DNA of 64,000 nucleotides from Flavobacterium sp. (GTDB lineage: Bacteria > Bacteroidota > Bacteroidia > Flavobacteriales > Flavobacteriaceae): the NCBI RefSeq assembly GCF_027483985.1, contig NZ_JAIXTJ010000024.1:124001-188000 (forward strand), read 5' to 3'. Made by a program: the position numbers and the translations under genes. Positions within the stretch are counted from its first letter, which is position 1. Each line of letters opens with the position of its first letter. This document shows positions 49,864 through 59,629 of this stretch, in pieces. The notes under the pieces are model-generated. The model ran no database searches. It was not told the DNA's origin and saw only the letters and a list, made by a program, of their open reading frames with translations.

Positions 49864-49947
49864 ATAATCACAACCAATTAAAACTACTTGCTTTCAAAGA
49901 TATAAAAAGATTATAGGATAATTTTATGGGAAACCGTAAAGTAGGAT
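49864..49947 (-). promoter_or_regulatory. Promoter with TTTATGG-GAAA-CCGTAAA element, copy 1
   Basis: On the minus strand TATCTTTG (-7 type) lies about 17 bases after a TTTACGG-TTTC-CCATAAA inverted repeat. The whole stretch of about 84 bases recurs at 53905-53989 with high identity. The gap 49685-50038 otherwise holds no feature. Confidence 0.65.
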
Positions 49948-50038
49948 GATTATTTGGATTTTGACTATATTCTATAAATGACAGATTTCTATTAATCTTA
50001 TCTTTTCCGAAGTAGATTAAAAACTGAGTCTAAAGTTT

Positions 50039-50197
50039 TCATTTACATTTTTTAAATAGCAATGCAGTAAAAATTAAGGCAGAAATTCCTGCTGTTACTG
50101 TCATCCAATCAATTGCTGGTAATCTTTTGATTGTAATTGCGATTGAAAGGATACTTGCTAACATTAAAACGATAACTTCTAAATTTATTTTTTTCAT
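50039..50197 (-). CDS. Small membrane protein (52 aa)
   Basis: 52 residues from the ATG at 50197, preferred to a start 24 codons earlier because MKKINLEVIVLMLASILSIA begins a membrane helix. A second helix follows (WMTVTAGISALIFTALLF) before a basic end KKCK. No recognised family. Two-helix inner-membrane peptide. Confidence 0.55.
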   Translation of the reverse strand: MKKINLEVIVLMLASILSIAITIKRLPAIDWMTVTAGISALIFTALLFKKCK

Positions 50198-50288
50198 AGG
50201 TTTATTAAATTCAGGATTACTAGAGGCAAACTTTTTGTTAATGTAATTGTGGTGTTTGTGAAAGTGCAAAATATATCTCTACCACTAG

Positions 50289-51125
50289 CTATTTTAAATT
50301 AGAAATCATTTGTTCCACATAAGGTTGGAATGTTTTATCAGTTTTTAGATTTGATTCGGTTAACCATCTTTGAAAATTTGCTTTATCTTTTTTTAAGAAA
50401 TAGCCTTGCAATATATTATAAGCATTTTCCGACTTATAGGTTTTGTCTTCTATTTTGGTTAAATAACTATTAAATGTACTTTCTGCTTCTTGTAAATTGC
50501 CGCTTTTAGCTTGTGCATATATTAGTTCTTTTATTAGGTATGAAGTCGCGGTTTCCTCTTTTAAAGCTTGCATTAAAATTTCAATGGATTTGCTATACTT
50601 TTCTAGGCAATTATAAGAATAGGCTAATTCTACCTTTAAACCTTTGAATTTAGGATTTTGTTTATAGGCTTGATTTAAAAACTCCAACGCTTTTTCACAT
50701 TCTCCCCAACCATTATATCGATATCCCCATCGATATTGACGTTCTATTGTATTTTCATCACTTTTATAAAATCGCAACCAATCAGGAACTTTTTTGATTC
50801 CTAGTTCTGCGAATTTATTTTCAGGAATAAAAGCTACCAATACATCATTAGGTTCTAAACGATATTTCATGGCTCCTTCTATTTCTTTTTTCTTAAAATT
50901 GAATTTACCTTTTTCATCTATTTTAAAAGAACCTTCATAATCAAATGTTAATCCCGCTTGCGAATCTATATAAATGAATCCTAAGTTGTATGAACCAGTA
51001 GAATCAGCAGGGAAGGCGACCCAATTGTCTTCACTTTGTACAAATTTCTTATTAAAAACTAGGTTCGATTGTGCAAAACTGAAAATAGAAATAAAATAGA
51101 TAATAATTATTAAATGTTTTTTCAT
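50289..51125 (-). CDS. Exported TPR protein
   Basis: 278 residues, Sec signal peptide (1-18, ending FAQ). N-terminal beta-rich part (about 20-120), then TPR units (130-275) seen as CEKALEFLNQAYKQNPKFKG, YSKSIEILMQALKEETATS and LIYAQAKSGNLQEAESTFNS. Periplasmic protein-binding role likely. No enzyme motif. Confidence 0.78.
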   Translation of the reverse strand: MKKHLIIIIYFISIFSFAQSNLVFNKKFVQSEDNWVAFPADSTGSYNLGFIYIDSQAGLTFDYEGSFKIDEKGKFNFKKKEIEGAMKYRLEPNDVLVAFIPENKFAELGIKKVPDWLRFYKSDENTIERQYRWGYRYNGWGECEKALEFLNQAYKQNPKFKGLKVELAYSYNCLEKYSKSIEILMQALKEETATSYLIKELIYAQAKSGNLQEAESTFNSYLTKIEDKTYKSENAYNILQGYFLKKDKANFQRWLTESNLKTDKTFQPYVEQMISNLK

Positions 51126-51243
51126 AATAAGTTGATGTTAAATGGTTGTAAAAGTTTTTCTATGTTTTTAGCTGAAGTTTTCCTCATTGTTTTACCTTGC
51201 TGCAAGGAAAGTTTGCGGTGCAGGGTTATTTGTGTTTTATGAC

Positions 51244-51870
51244 CTATTTTCCGCAATTATTTTCAAAAAGATCGACTAAATGTGCCACTCCATTTTTCTT
51301 TAAATCTTCTTTAGTTAAAGCCTCTGAAAATTGAGGACATATTTCTTCAAAGTACATTTTTAGCATTTTTTTTAAATTCGTAAAGCAGTTCACGCAGACA
51401 CTAAGTCCGTTACCTCCAAATTCATCTAAGTATAAAGCGTAATCTTCGTTTGGTCTTTTTATGTAATAAATACCGCCGCCGCCAGTTTTATTTCCCGGAT
51501 CGTAGGCATAATAACCTGCATATAAAGAAATTTTACCTTCTTTAATTATTCTAGCCCAGATTTTTTTTTCTCCTGGTTTAATTTTTTTGAGATTAAAAGA
51601 GTTTTGTTCTGCTAATTTTAAAGTTATGTACTTAACAATATCATTTTTATCGTTGGTAATTTCAAAGTTACTTACTTCTTCAATAGTATATTTTTCTGTT
51701 TTCCCTTTTTCATCTGCTTTAAATTTTATTTTTGAATCATCAGGATAGTCAGGTAACTCGATGTAACCATTTTTAGTCGTTCCATCATTAAAAGTAATTT
51801 TTGCTTTATAAAATTTTGCTGACACCATAACTGGTACCAACAGTAACAATAATAACACTATTTTTTTCAT
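51244..51870 (-). CDS. Hypothetical secreted protein
   Basis: 208 residues with a Sec signal peptide (1-18, ending VSA). An SH3-like beta start (KAKITFNDGTTKNGYIELPD) and four later cysteines (CVNCF, EICPQ, NNCGK) that may form disulfides or bind metal. No recognised family; periplasmic. Confidence 0.68.
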   Translation of the reverse strand: MKKIVLLLLLLVPVMVSAKFYKAKITFNDGTTKNGYIELPDYPDDSKIKFKADEKGKTEKYTIEEVSNFEITNDKNDIVKYITLKLAEQNSFNLKKIKPGEKKIWARIIKEGKISLYAGYYAYDPGNKTGGGGIYYIKRPNEDYALYLDEFGGNGLSVCVNCFTNLKKMLKMYFEEICPQFSEALTKEDLKKNGVAHLVDLFENNCGK

Positions 51871-51943
51871 ATTTTAATTATTTATTAGTTTAGTTTGATT
51901 TATTGACAGCGACTCGATTACATTCTATAAAAGCTATTTTGTT

Positions 51944-52393
51944 TTATTGAAAAACTACTGGTTTTGTTGATTTTGGTATTTTTACAAAATGGTATGGCCT
52001 TGTTGGCATTTGTGTTGCATCTCCATTTCCAGAGTAAGCAACTTGAACCATTATATTTAGATTATTTTCAGAAATAGAATTTATTACGGCATCATAACCA
52101 CCAGTCGTTCTTGGACTATCAAAAACTAGTAGTATCATTTGGGTGTTGAAATTTATATTATTTGCTTCAGCTACTGTGATGCCATCAACCCAATAGTTAT
52201 TTCTAAAATTATCCCAATCTGATTGATTTACAATAACTTCTCCGTGTTGTGTGCCATTGTAGTTGGCATTAAAAATCAATCCTTTGTCAATTAATACTGG
52301 TGTAATTGTTAAAGATGCTGCAGGAATTGGAAGCGAATCATCACTACAACTTAGTGACAAAATTGCAAAAAATACTACTACTAATTTTTTCAT
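51944..52393 (-). CDS. Hypothetical lipoprotein
   Basis: 149 residues with lipoprotein signal (AILSLSC, Cys16). A beta-sandwich-like body with GEVIVNQSDWDNFRNNY, resembling the protease-complex/PrcB-C-terminal-like fold in which FDSPRTTGGYDAVINSI is typical. That match is moderate. Envelope; role unknown. Confidence 0.7.
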   Translation of the reverse strand: MKKLVVVFFAILSLSCSDDSLPIPAASLTITPVLIDKGLIFNANYNGTQHGEVIVNQSDWDNFRNNYWVDGITVAEANNINFNTQMILLVFDSPRTTGGYDAVINSISENNLNIMVQVAYSGNGDATQMPTRPYHFVKIPKSTKPVVFQ

Positions 52394-52517
52394 AATTTTA
52401 ATTGAATTAATTACAACTGAATTGAATACTTGAGATGTAAATATCGTTAATAAATATCACATTTCACTTGTTTCTAATTAAGATACAATTTAGATAATGG
52501 GGTTGCTTGATATTTTT

Positions 52518-53183
52518 TTAGAATTTCGTTTTCAAAGCCGTTATTGCGGAATTAATTGCGTCTTGAATTGAATTTTTTAGATTTTCAAAATCTTCGCCTT
52601 CTTTCCAATTACCATTCATTTTAGCAGCTGTTTGAAAATTTTCTTGTTGCAAAAGCGAATTGTCACTCAAATCAATAATTTCGCTTCCAATATTTACATA
52701 GCCTTGTTTTTCTAATTCGATCACTCCGTAGTAACTTACCAGAATTCCGTATTTTACTTTTACTAACAGTATTTCATCAACATTGTTTGCGTTTTGTAGG
52801 TTTCTGAAATCTTTTTTACTGTATTTTTTGTCTGAATTTGGTTTATTAAATTTCTTTAGATTTTCATAATCTATTGCTTCATCAATAAATTGGAATTGTT
52901 TATTTTTTGAATTTAAAATATTTGAAATTTCAGATTTCAATGTTTCCTTTAAATTAAATTTTGGTTCTACTTTTTTCAAAGGTGCTGTAAATCTGTTTCC
53001 AGGAGTTAAAGCCATATCTAATAATCCTTGTCCTCCAGCTTTTGCCATTCCAATGCTATCTACTTGCAGAATTATGCCCACTTTTTTAGTGTTGTAAAAT
53101 TGTTGATTTAGCGGTAAGGTTGTTACACAACTAGTAACTGTTAATAATAATAAGATTCCACAAGTAAATTTTAAAAATTTCAT
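52518..53183 (-). CDS. Hypothetical lipoprotein
   Basis: 221 residues with lipoprotein signal (LLLTVTSC, Cys19). Body of mixed alpha/beta with DEILLVKVKYGILVSYYGVI, similar in layout to small lipoproteins with a nucleotide-binding-like strand, but no known family. Envelope-anchored. Confidence 0.68.
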   Translation of the reverse strand: MKFLKFTCGILLLLTVTSCVTTLPLNQQFYNTKKVGIILQVDSIGMAKAGGQGLLDMALTPGNRFTAPLKKVEPKFNLKETLKSEISNILNSKNKQFQFIDEAIDYENLKKFNKPNSDKKYSKKDFRNLQNANNVDEILLVKVKYGILVSYYGVIELEKQGYVNIGSEIIDLSDNSLLQQENFQTAAKMNGNWKEGEDFENLKNSIQDAINSAITALKTKF

Positions 53184-53317
53184 AATAGTTTGATTTATAT
53201 TTAAGTTTAGTTTTTTTTAATCACGGTTGCTATTTTTGACACAATTCTTTAAAAGTAAGTAACCTTTTTTGAGTTTAGTAGCAAAACTTGAAATTGGATT
53301 AGCTGATTGTAACTGGT

Positions 53318-53827
53318 TTAATTAAAAGCTTCAATGTTTAGTTTTTCTGTAGTTTTGATAAGCTTATCATCAGCAGCTACTTCATATACAAATTTCATTA
53401 GTTTTCGCCAATGACCGGCAGGATAAATGTAAATTATTGGTTTTCTTTTCTTGTTGTTGTATAGTAGTACGGACAATTGCGTGCCTTCATTATTTGTTAT
53501 TGTATTTGGTTCTTGTTTAGGTTCAATAATTCCTGATTTTTGTAAATCAATTGTTTTAATAAGGTTTGTTAATTCATCATAAGTTTCGTTGCCGAGTTTT
53601 CCTTTATAATATCCAATTTTTGAAGTGTCAAGGGTTCGTTTTATATAAGCTTTTTCTATAAAAAGTTTAATTTCCTTATTGTCATTGATTTCTAAATGGT
53701 ATTCAGGACAAGTCCCAAAACATTTTGAAGTGTGAAATATCACTTTATCAAATTGCGGTTCCTTTTTTTTTGAGGCACAGCCAATGATTAATAAAGCTAC
53801 AGTTGCTATACCGCAAATTTTATTCAT
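53318..53827 (-). CDS. DUF6438 lipoprotein
   Basis: 169 residues with lipoprotein signal (LLIIGC, Cys17). The DUF6438 signature is the SKCFGTCPEYHLEI segment with two cysteines four residues apart (probably a disulfide) near residues 35-48, followed by a beta domain. Function unknown across the family. The promoter upstream carries the second ACGG-GAAA-CCGT element. Confidence 0.8.
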   Translation of the reverse strand: MNKICGIATVALLIIGCASKKKEPQFDKVIFHTSKCFGTCPEYHLEINDNKEIKLFIEKAYIKRTLDTSKIGYYKGKLGNETYDELTNLIKTIDLQKSGIIEPKQEPNTITNNEGTQLSVLLYNNKKRKPIIYIYPAGHWRKLMKFVYEVAADDKLIKTTEKLNIEAFN

Positions 53828-53904
53828 AAATTCAATTTTGGCTTATTGTTTTTGTCTCTCTTTATACTACTAGCTGCAATGTCGTCGCTAAACTACTAAA
53901 ATAA

Positions 53905-53989
53905 TAATAACGACAACCACGTAAAACTACCTGTTTTCAAAGATATAAAAAGACACTAGTATAATTTTACGGGAAACCGTAAAGTAGGA
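53905..53989 (-). promoter_or_regulatory. Promoter with TTTACGG-GAAA-CCGTAAA element, copy 2
   Basis: TTTTACGGGAAACCGTAAAG (53966-53985) is a perfect seven-pair inverted repeat with a GAAA loop. It lies about 17 bases from a minus-strand TATCTTTG box. High identity to 49864-49947 continues downstream of the -7 box (GTAGTTTTA and GGTTGT). The rest of the gap 53828-54223 holds a plus-strand promoter-like TATCTTTC near 54194 for the next gene. Confidence 0.68.
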
Positions 53990-54223
53990 ATATTTTTTTA
54001 TTTTAGTATTGTTTAGTAAAAAAGTGCTTTTTTCGAAACGCATAGTAACATCAACTTATTATACTTACAATTAAATACTATCGAAAGCTGCTACTTATAA
54101 CTTCGAAATTAGGATTACTATTGACGTACCGTTTCTGTAGAAGTTTTCTTTAAAAGTTTGCGCTTTGTATGTAATTAGATTTAATTTGTATCTTTCGAAC
54201 AACGCCGTCATATATAGTAGTAC

Positions 54224-55591
54224 ATGAGTTTTATTCACTGTTATCAGTATTTAAAAAAGATCGATTCCAAGTCGTTTTCGCATTTGGATGCGGCTACTAT
54301 GGTCAAATTTATAAAGTTATTGAAGAGTGAAGTGCGTGTTGATGGCACGAAATTCAACACGAATGATGTAGAACGTTTTCTGGAAGCGTTGCGAAATGAT
54401 AGTGTTTTATTAAAATTTTTGAATGAAAACGAAGAGTTTTACACCTTACTTTTTGAACGTTTTAATTTCTTGAAAGATTATGGTATTCCTAATTTTGACT
54501 CTTATGATTTTTATGCTTTAAAACAACAACTTTCGGATACTTTATTAAGCGAGTTGCAGCAGTTTGTCGTCACTCGTTTGGAGCAATCCGATTATATGGC
54601 TTTGAAGGTACTGCTCAAATACAGAGCACTTTTACCTGACGAAGTACTGGATTTATTGACGCATAGATTAGAGTTTAAATTAGATGGCTACCTTGCTTCT
54701 CTAACTAAAAAAGGTATTTTAAACGACCAAAATGAATTTAAAAAAGTTTCTGAATTAATTCAATTACATCCTTCAACCAATTTATTAAAAAAGGAAAAGA
54801 AGGTAAAAGAGTTACTTGCCCAAGAATTATATGATGCCTTAGGTTCGATTAACAAACCCGGAATTGTATTTTTCTTTGAAGTGATGACTCAGGGTTTTTA
54901 TTATTTATTTCACGTGCCAACCGATGCACGAGAGCTAAAGATTCGACGTCGTGTTTTGGCTGATTTTAAATTTATGTCAGGTATATTGGGCGTTGTCATT
55001 TTGATTCTTGCGGTCGGCATTTTGTTTTTAAAGAAAGACGAACCCATAAAACAAACCGATTTGGAAACAAAAGGATTCTACGAAAGTTTTGTGAAACCAG
55101 CTCAAAATAACGTTTTTTTGATAGGCAATTATTCGGATACTTTGAAGACTGGTTTTGATTTTGTTACTTCAAGTTATCAAGTTAAAAAATCAGATGAAAC
55201 CGTAACAATAAATAATAGTACCGATTATGATTTAATAGTGTTTACGGATTTTGATATTGTAAAAGACTTTTCAAAAATCTATGGAAACACCAAGTATAAG
55301 GGTAATTTTATTTACATCAAAAGCAAAGAATCTTTAACTATGGATAGCGCTTTTTATCCGATGCATTTTTACTTTGGACAAACCTTATTTAGCACGAACG
55401 CACCATATCAAGAACCAGCTAATTTACCGAGATTCTTTCACATGCATAAAAATACCACCAATTTAATCAAGAAAACATTTGAATTGAAAGCTGCTAAAAT
55501 TACATTTGAAGGTGATAAAAACGCTATCACCTTACGCGCAAATAAAAAAATATTTATGAACAGTGTTCCAGTAAGTAGGATTACTTTTTAA
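54224..55591 (+). CDS. Hypothetical membrane protein (455 aa)
   Basis: 455 residues. The N-terminal 240 are helical and cytoplasmic-looking; one transmembrane helix (about 250-268, GVVILILAVGILFL) follows; the C-terminal 185 residues, presumably outside the inner membrane, are beta-rich. No recognised family. The only long plus-strand gene between 36.7 and 61.6 kb. A single-pass membrane protein of unknown role. Confidence 0.72.
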   Translation: MSFIHCYQYLKKIDSKSFSHLDAATMVKFIKLLKSEVRVDGTKFNTNDVERFLEALRNDSVLLKFLNENEEFYTLLFERFNFLKDYGIPNFDSYDFYALKQQLSDTLLSELQQFVVTRLEQSDYMALKVLLKYRALLPDEVLDLLTHRLEFKLDGYLASLTKKGILNDQNEFKKVSELIQLHPSTNLLKKEKKVKELLAQELYDALGSINKPGIVFFFEVMTQGFYYLFHVPTDARELKIRRRVLADFKFMSGILGVVILILAVGILFLKKDEPIKQTDLETKGFYESFVKPAQNNVFLIGNYSDTLKTGFDFVTSSYQVKKSDETVTINNSTDYDLIVFTDFDIVKDFSKIYGNTKYKGNFIYIKSKESLTMDSAFYPMHFYFGQTLFSTNAPYQEPANLPRFFHMHKNTTNLIKKTFELKAAKITFEGDKNAITLRANKKIFMNSVPVSRITF

Positions 55592-55612
55592 TGTACTTGG
55601 ATTATGTTTAAC

Positions 55613-55644
55613 ATAAAAAAACCACATAGATAAAGTGGTTTTTA
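55613..55644. terminator. Bidirectional terminator
   Basis: AAAAAACCAC (55615-55624) pairs with GTGGTTTTT (55635-55643). It separates the converging plus-strand 455-residue gene and the end of the minus-strand secreted-protein operon. Confidence 0.85.
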
Positions 55645-55667
55645 AAGTATCAGAGTTTTATTTGATA

Positions 55668-56384
55668 TTAATTCTTTTGTTCCAACGCTTTTTTCTTTTT
55701 TAGTTCCTTTTTTATGAAGGTATCAAAATCGGGTAGGTTAGTGGCTTCGTAAATATCAATAAACTGTTTGAATTGTAAATAGCCATAAACGAAAGGATCT
55801 TGTGTTGCTTCTTCGTAATTTTTAGAGAAATAGTCCTTTATGGTGGTGCCGTTGGGAACTGGATTTGGTAATTGCGACCACATTTTTTTAGCGTATTCAT
55901 AACATAGTTTTAGTTCTTTGTCGCGCTTTTGTTTTTTCCACCACAAAAAGCCGATGGTATTAGCTAAATATTCACTTTCGTAAGAACCTGGAATTTGTCC
56001 GTAGATAGTAAACTCAAAAGCGTGTCCTAACTCGTGTGGCAGATAAAAACCATTGAAAAACAAACCAAATATTTTTTTGCCTTCTGTTTCGTTTCCGCCC
56101 AGTTGGTAAAAGAATTGCTTTTGTTCAGGAATAACTTGTTCCCATAACGGAATATTGGCAGCGTCTTTGTAAAAAAATATTAAGTAAGGTGTTGTATTAA
56201 GTTTGGCTTTAATATTAAATTGTATTGTAGGTTCGATTTTTTTAAGGTCTTTAGTAAACTTTTTGGTAATACTAGTAGCATCTTTTACCAATGCTACGGA
56301 ATCTTGGTAAGTTAAAAACCACTTTTTTTGTGCGTTAGACATCGTGGTAATTAGTAAAATAAATGCGAGAGCTGTTTTTTTCAT
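55668..56384 (-). CDS. Secreted putative metallopeptidase (HELGH)
   Basis: 238 residues, Sec signal peptide (1-19, ending SNAQ). LPHELGHAFEF places the zinc-binding HExxH at H117-E118-x-x-H121; a Glu in SYESEYLANTIG about 20 residues on is in the right place for the third ligand, a gluzincin-like layout. No recognised family beyond that. Last gene of a six-gene minus-strand run starting at 60214. Confidence 0.72.
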   Translation of the reverse strand: MKKTALAFILLITTMSNAQKKWFLTYQDSVALVKDATSITKKFTKDLKKIEPTIQFNIKAKLNTTPYLIFFYKDAANIPLWEQVIPEQKQFFYQLGGNETEGKKIFGLFFNGFYLPHELGHAFEFTIYGQIPGSYESEYLANTIGFLWWKKQKRDKELKLCYEYAKKMWSQLPNPVPNGTTIKDYFSKNYEEATQDPFVYGYLQFKQFIDIYEATNLPDFDTFIKKELKKKKALEQKN

Positions 56385-56389
56385 CTTGG

Positions 56390-57235
56390 TTATTGGTTAA
56401 AAATGAAACGTCCGGTTGTTCCAGCGATTTCAAGGGTTAAACTATCAGTGAGTTGTATACTTTCATTAGATTGTGGTTCCAAAAATTCTATAGCAATTTC
56501 TCTTAATCTTGTTTTAACATCTGATAATTGGTATACTATTTTGAACTCTTTATTTTGAAATGAATTTTTACTTTTTGTCATTTGATTAAGTAAACAGAAT
56601 TTCTTTAAAGATTTTAATTCTTTTGAATTCAATTCGATAGTTACTGATAAAATTTTATTGAACTGTCTGGGATATTTTTGACCACCAGAACGATGTGCAT
56701 TGTATGCTTCATAAGTCATTTCTTGCGTAATTTGTTCTGGCGAAAATCCTAAATAATTCAAATATTCGGATTGGTATTCTAATAAACTTAATTCAAAATT
56801 GTTTTCTTTAAATGCCAGTTCTTTGTACCAAGGCACAATCGTATCTGCAGTAATTAATTTGTTTGTGATAGTATCTGCTTCAAAACTGTGCTTCTTCGAT
56901 TGCTTTAAAATCGTTGTCAAGTTACCCAATTGTCTAGTTTTGAATTCGATGCCAAAATCTCCAATGTGATCTCCAATAGTGCTGCCTTTTTGAGGTTGAA
57001 GAAATTCTATTGTAGCGGACTTTCCGATGAGGTAGTTTGCTTCATAGGCGTCGGTGTCTGTTTTTGTGGCGTTGGCTCTGCAAACAAAGAGTTTGTTTTT
57101 AATTAATGAATTTGAAACAATCGCATTGTAAGCTGTACTGTCAATACATAGATAAATGGTATTGCAGTCGGTTTTGACTTTTTGTTGCGCCAATGTCATC
57201 GTGAAACAGCAACATAAAACTACTATTAGCTTCAT
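56390..57235 (-). CDS. Hypothetical secreted protein
   Basis: 281 residues with a Sec signal peptide (1-16, ending LAQ). Mostly alpha/beta with many Lys; no recognised motif. Only 5 bases separate it from the metallopeptidase gene downstream, so the two are almost certainly co-transcribed. Confidence 0.7.
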   Translation of the reverse strand: MKLIVVLCCCFTMTLAQQKVKTDCNTIYLCIDSTAYNAIVSNSLIKNKLFVCRANATKTDTDAYEANYLIGKSATIEFLQPQKGSTIGDHIGDFGIEFKTRQLGNLTTILKQSKKHSFEADTITNKLITADTIVPWYKELAFKENNFELSLLEYQSEYLNYLGFSPEQITQEMTYEAYNAHRSGGQKYPRQFNKILSVTIELNSKELKSLKKFCLLNQMTKSKNSFQNKEFKIVYQLSDVKTRLREIAIEFLEPQSNESIQLTDSLTLEIAGTTGRFIFNQ

Positions 57236-57267
57236 AAGAAATTAATTTTCAATAGGCTAAGATACTA

Positions 57268-57750
57268 TTATTCTGCAAAACTTCCGGAAATCGGACCACT
57301 TGATTTTGCGTCTGGTCTTCCTTTTCCTTTTTTTATTTCATAAAGTTCTCCAGCAAAAGTGCCTGCTACTTTTTTTCCTGTAACAACAAGTTTTACCGTA
57401 CCAACAAATTGATAATATTTTCCACTGATTACCACTACAGAACCGTTTTTGTTTCCTGCTACAATTGCATAGGTGCCAGTTTTCTTTTTATCAACGATTA
57501 AATTAATTTGAGTGGTCATAATTTTTTCGCTTAACAAACTCGTGCCGATCGAAAATGTTTTTTTGTCTGTGTCTAAAAAAGAAGCTTTGTCTTTGTATGT
57601 TTTTTTATTAAAGGTAAACGATATAGAGGATTTGCTGTTTTGTTGTTGCTGTATTTGTTTGATTAACTCATCAGCTTTTGCATTGCCCGATGTTTGAGAA
57701 AATCCGAGTATTGTGAAGAACAGCGTCGTTATTAAAAGTATTTTTTTCAT
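57268..57750 (-). CDS. Hypothetical secreted beta-rich protein
   Basis: 160 residues, Sec signal peptide (1-18, ending GFSQ). The mature domain is short, beta-rich and basic, with NGSVVVISGKYYQFVGTVKL near the middle and a Gly-rich KGKGRPDAKSSGPISGSF end. No known family. In the same minus-strand run, 33 and 21 bases from its neighbours. Confidence 0.7.
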   Translation of the reverse strand: MKKILLITTLFFTILGFSQTSGNAKADELIKQIQQQQNSKSSISFTFNKKTYKDKASFLDTDKKTFSIGTSLLSEKIMTTQINLIVDKKKTGTYAIVAGNKNGSVVVISGKYYQFVGTVKLVVTGKKVAGTFAGELYEIKKGKGRPDAKSSGPISGSFAE

Positions 57751-57771
57751 AATGATTATTTTTATGTTAGT

Positions 57772-58449
57772 TTAATTATTGGTTATCCAAAAGGCGACCG
57801 TATCTGTTTTTTTTGGAAGTGAGCAAATACTGTTTGAACCCGAAAAACCTCTGATGGCAAAACCTCTTGTGCCTGCATTGGGTTGGAATACAAATTCGCT
57901 CCAACGGTTCATTGGTATTTGAAAATCACATAGCGTTTGGGTCGAAATATTCCAAGTTCCTGATTTTACACTTTGTAGAAATTTACTTTCAACAAACACG
58001 GAAATTAGTGCTGTTTTGGGTGCTAAATTTGGATAGCTAACTGTGGCTTGAAGTAGGTAATATTCCGGATTATTGTCGGTTAATAAGATATAATTTTGCG
58101 CTAAAACGCTTATAGGATTAGTACTTGTACTTCGTATCCAACAATCGGATAGACTTTTGTTTTTTAGCACGCTTTCGTTACAATCTTTTTTTTGAATAAT
58201 ACTTTGTGCACTAATTTCAAATAAGTGATTGTTTGCATTTAACAGACTAATAATCTGACTTTGTGAAAATAAACTTTTTGGAAGGTGTACAAGAACAGTT
58301 ACACTTTCCTTTAGTTTGCTATCAGAAAAGCTATTAGTACTAATTATTTTTTCTTTTGGTGGTACATTTTCAATAGCCTTGATTTGTGACCAGCTTTTTG
58401 GAGCAAGTGCTAAAAAAATTACTAGTATTCCAATTTGTATATTTTTCAT
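57772..58449 (-). CDS. Hypothetical secreted protein
   Basis: 225 residues from the ATG at 58449. The open frame extends 9 codons further into the previous gene, but this start follows that gene's stop and begins the signal peptide MKNIQIGILVIFLALAPKSW. Body is beta-rich with CNESVLKNKSLSDCW (two cysteines) and a GTRGFAIRGFSGSN end. No recognised family. Position in the operon suggests surface export with the LGFP protein. Confidence 0.7.
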   Translation of the reverse strand: MKNIQIGILVIFLALAPKSWSQIKAIENVPPKEKIISTNSFSDSKLKESVTVLVHLPKSLFSQSQIISLLNANNHLFEISAQSIIQKKDCNESVLKNKSLSDCWIRSTSTNPISVLAQNYILLTDNNPEYYLLQATVSYPNLAPKTALISVFVESKFLQSVKSGTWNISTQTLCDFQIPMNRWSEFVFQPNAGTRGFAIRGFSGSNSICSLPKKTDTVAFWITNN

Positions 58450-58453
58450 AAGA

Positions 58454-59602
58454 TTATTTTTTAGCTTCAAATGCACCTAAAGCTTTAGTATAGAAAATGG
58501 TTCCTCTTTCAAAATTTTGGTAAATTGTTCCATCAGATGCCGTTGCTTCGTCAGCAATTGGCAAACCTAATGAGCCTGTTTCCCAGCCTTTTTTGGCATA
58601 ATAATCGAAAATCGGACCTTTTCTTATAACAAATGCACTATTTACATTTGGATTTTCATAGATAAATCCTTTTAAAAATTCGGCAAAATGATATTTAAAC
58701 AGTTTCGGATAATTTTTATTGCCAAGTACCAAATATCCAATGTTGGCATCCAATCCGCCAATATCTTTCCACTTTGTATAAAGTCCGTAGTTGGCTCTAA
58801 AAGAATTAAAAATCACTTGATATTTACTAGCATTTGATGAGATAATGGCGCCAAATTCGAACATTTGAACCGAATTGTTATTTTTTATTATTTCATCACT
58901 AATTGGATAACCTAATTTGCCTTTTTCCCAACCTTCTTTTTTCCAAGTTTCAATCACCATATTTGGAAGAGCAAAAGTTCCTAAATTGGGATGGAAATAA
59001 ATAGCACCACCTTCAAAAAAATTGAATCTACCATAGCCGTCAGGAGTTGTCATTTCGTTGGTTTTAGGAAATCCAAGAAAAGAATTTTCCCATCCTAATG
59101 CTTTCCACTTGTCTCTAATTGCGCCGTGTACTTCGTGTGCTCCTGTAGCTGGACTCCAATAAATACTTCCTCCTTCAAAATGTTGACCTGCACCATTTTT
59201 TTTAGGTGTTTTAAATTCGTCTGTAATAGGAGCGCCTAAGAAAAATTTTTGGTTGACTAAACCTGTGCCTCTTGCCGTTTTTGCTGGTTCACCTAAGAGT
59301 AAAGCATTGTATTCTTTGTAAATGTCGCCCCAAACGGCATAAGCTTTATCAGTAGTTGACTTGCAATAAATTGCTGCTGTACCGTTAGTAAAGCTAATGT
59401 AGTAAGCAAAATTTCCGTTCACTTCATTAGAAAGTTCTTGGTAGTTTATTTCATAACTTGGTGTTGTTGGTCTTAAATTTAACTGATTGGCTTTTTCGAT
59501 GATGATGTTTCTGATGTCTTGTACTTTCGACTTCGATTTTCCGCTTTGCGCATGCAGTAGAACACTGCCAGTTAAGGTTAATGCTAATAAGATATTTTTC
59601 AT
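58454..59602 (-). CDS. Secreted LGFP-repeat protein
   Basis: 382 residues with a Sec signal peptide (1-18). Six or so LGFP repeats from about 85 to 380: units look like KWKALGWENSFLGFPKTNEM, then FFEGGAIYFHPNLG, and GWEKGKLGYPISDE. LGFP repeats form a propeller-like cell-wall or sugar-binding surface. Likely an adhesion or polysaccharide-binding protein on the outside. Second gene of the LytTR-associated operon. Confidence 0.9.
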   Translation of the reverse strand: MKNILLALTLTGSVLLHAQSGKSKSKVQDIRNIIIEKANQLNLRPTTPSYEINYQELSNEVNGNFAYYISFTNGTAAIYCKSTTDKAYAVWGDIYKEYNALLLGEPAKTARGTGLVNQKFFLGAPITDEFKTPKKNGAGQHFEGGSIYWSPATGAHEVHGAIRDKWKALGWENSFLGFPKTNEMTTPDGYGRFNFFEGGAIYFHPNLGTFALPNMVIETWKKEGWEKGKLGYPISDEIIKNNNSVQMFEFGAIISSNASKYQVIFNSFRANYGLYTKWKDIGGLDANIGYLVLGNKNYPKLFKYHFAEFLKGFIYENPNVNSAFVIRKGPIFDYYAKKGWETGSLGLPIADEATASDGTIYQNFERGTIFYTKALGAFEAKK

Positions 59603-59629
59603 AATTTGAATATCGTTTGAGTTAAAAAA

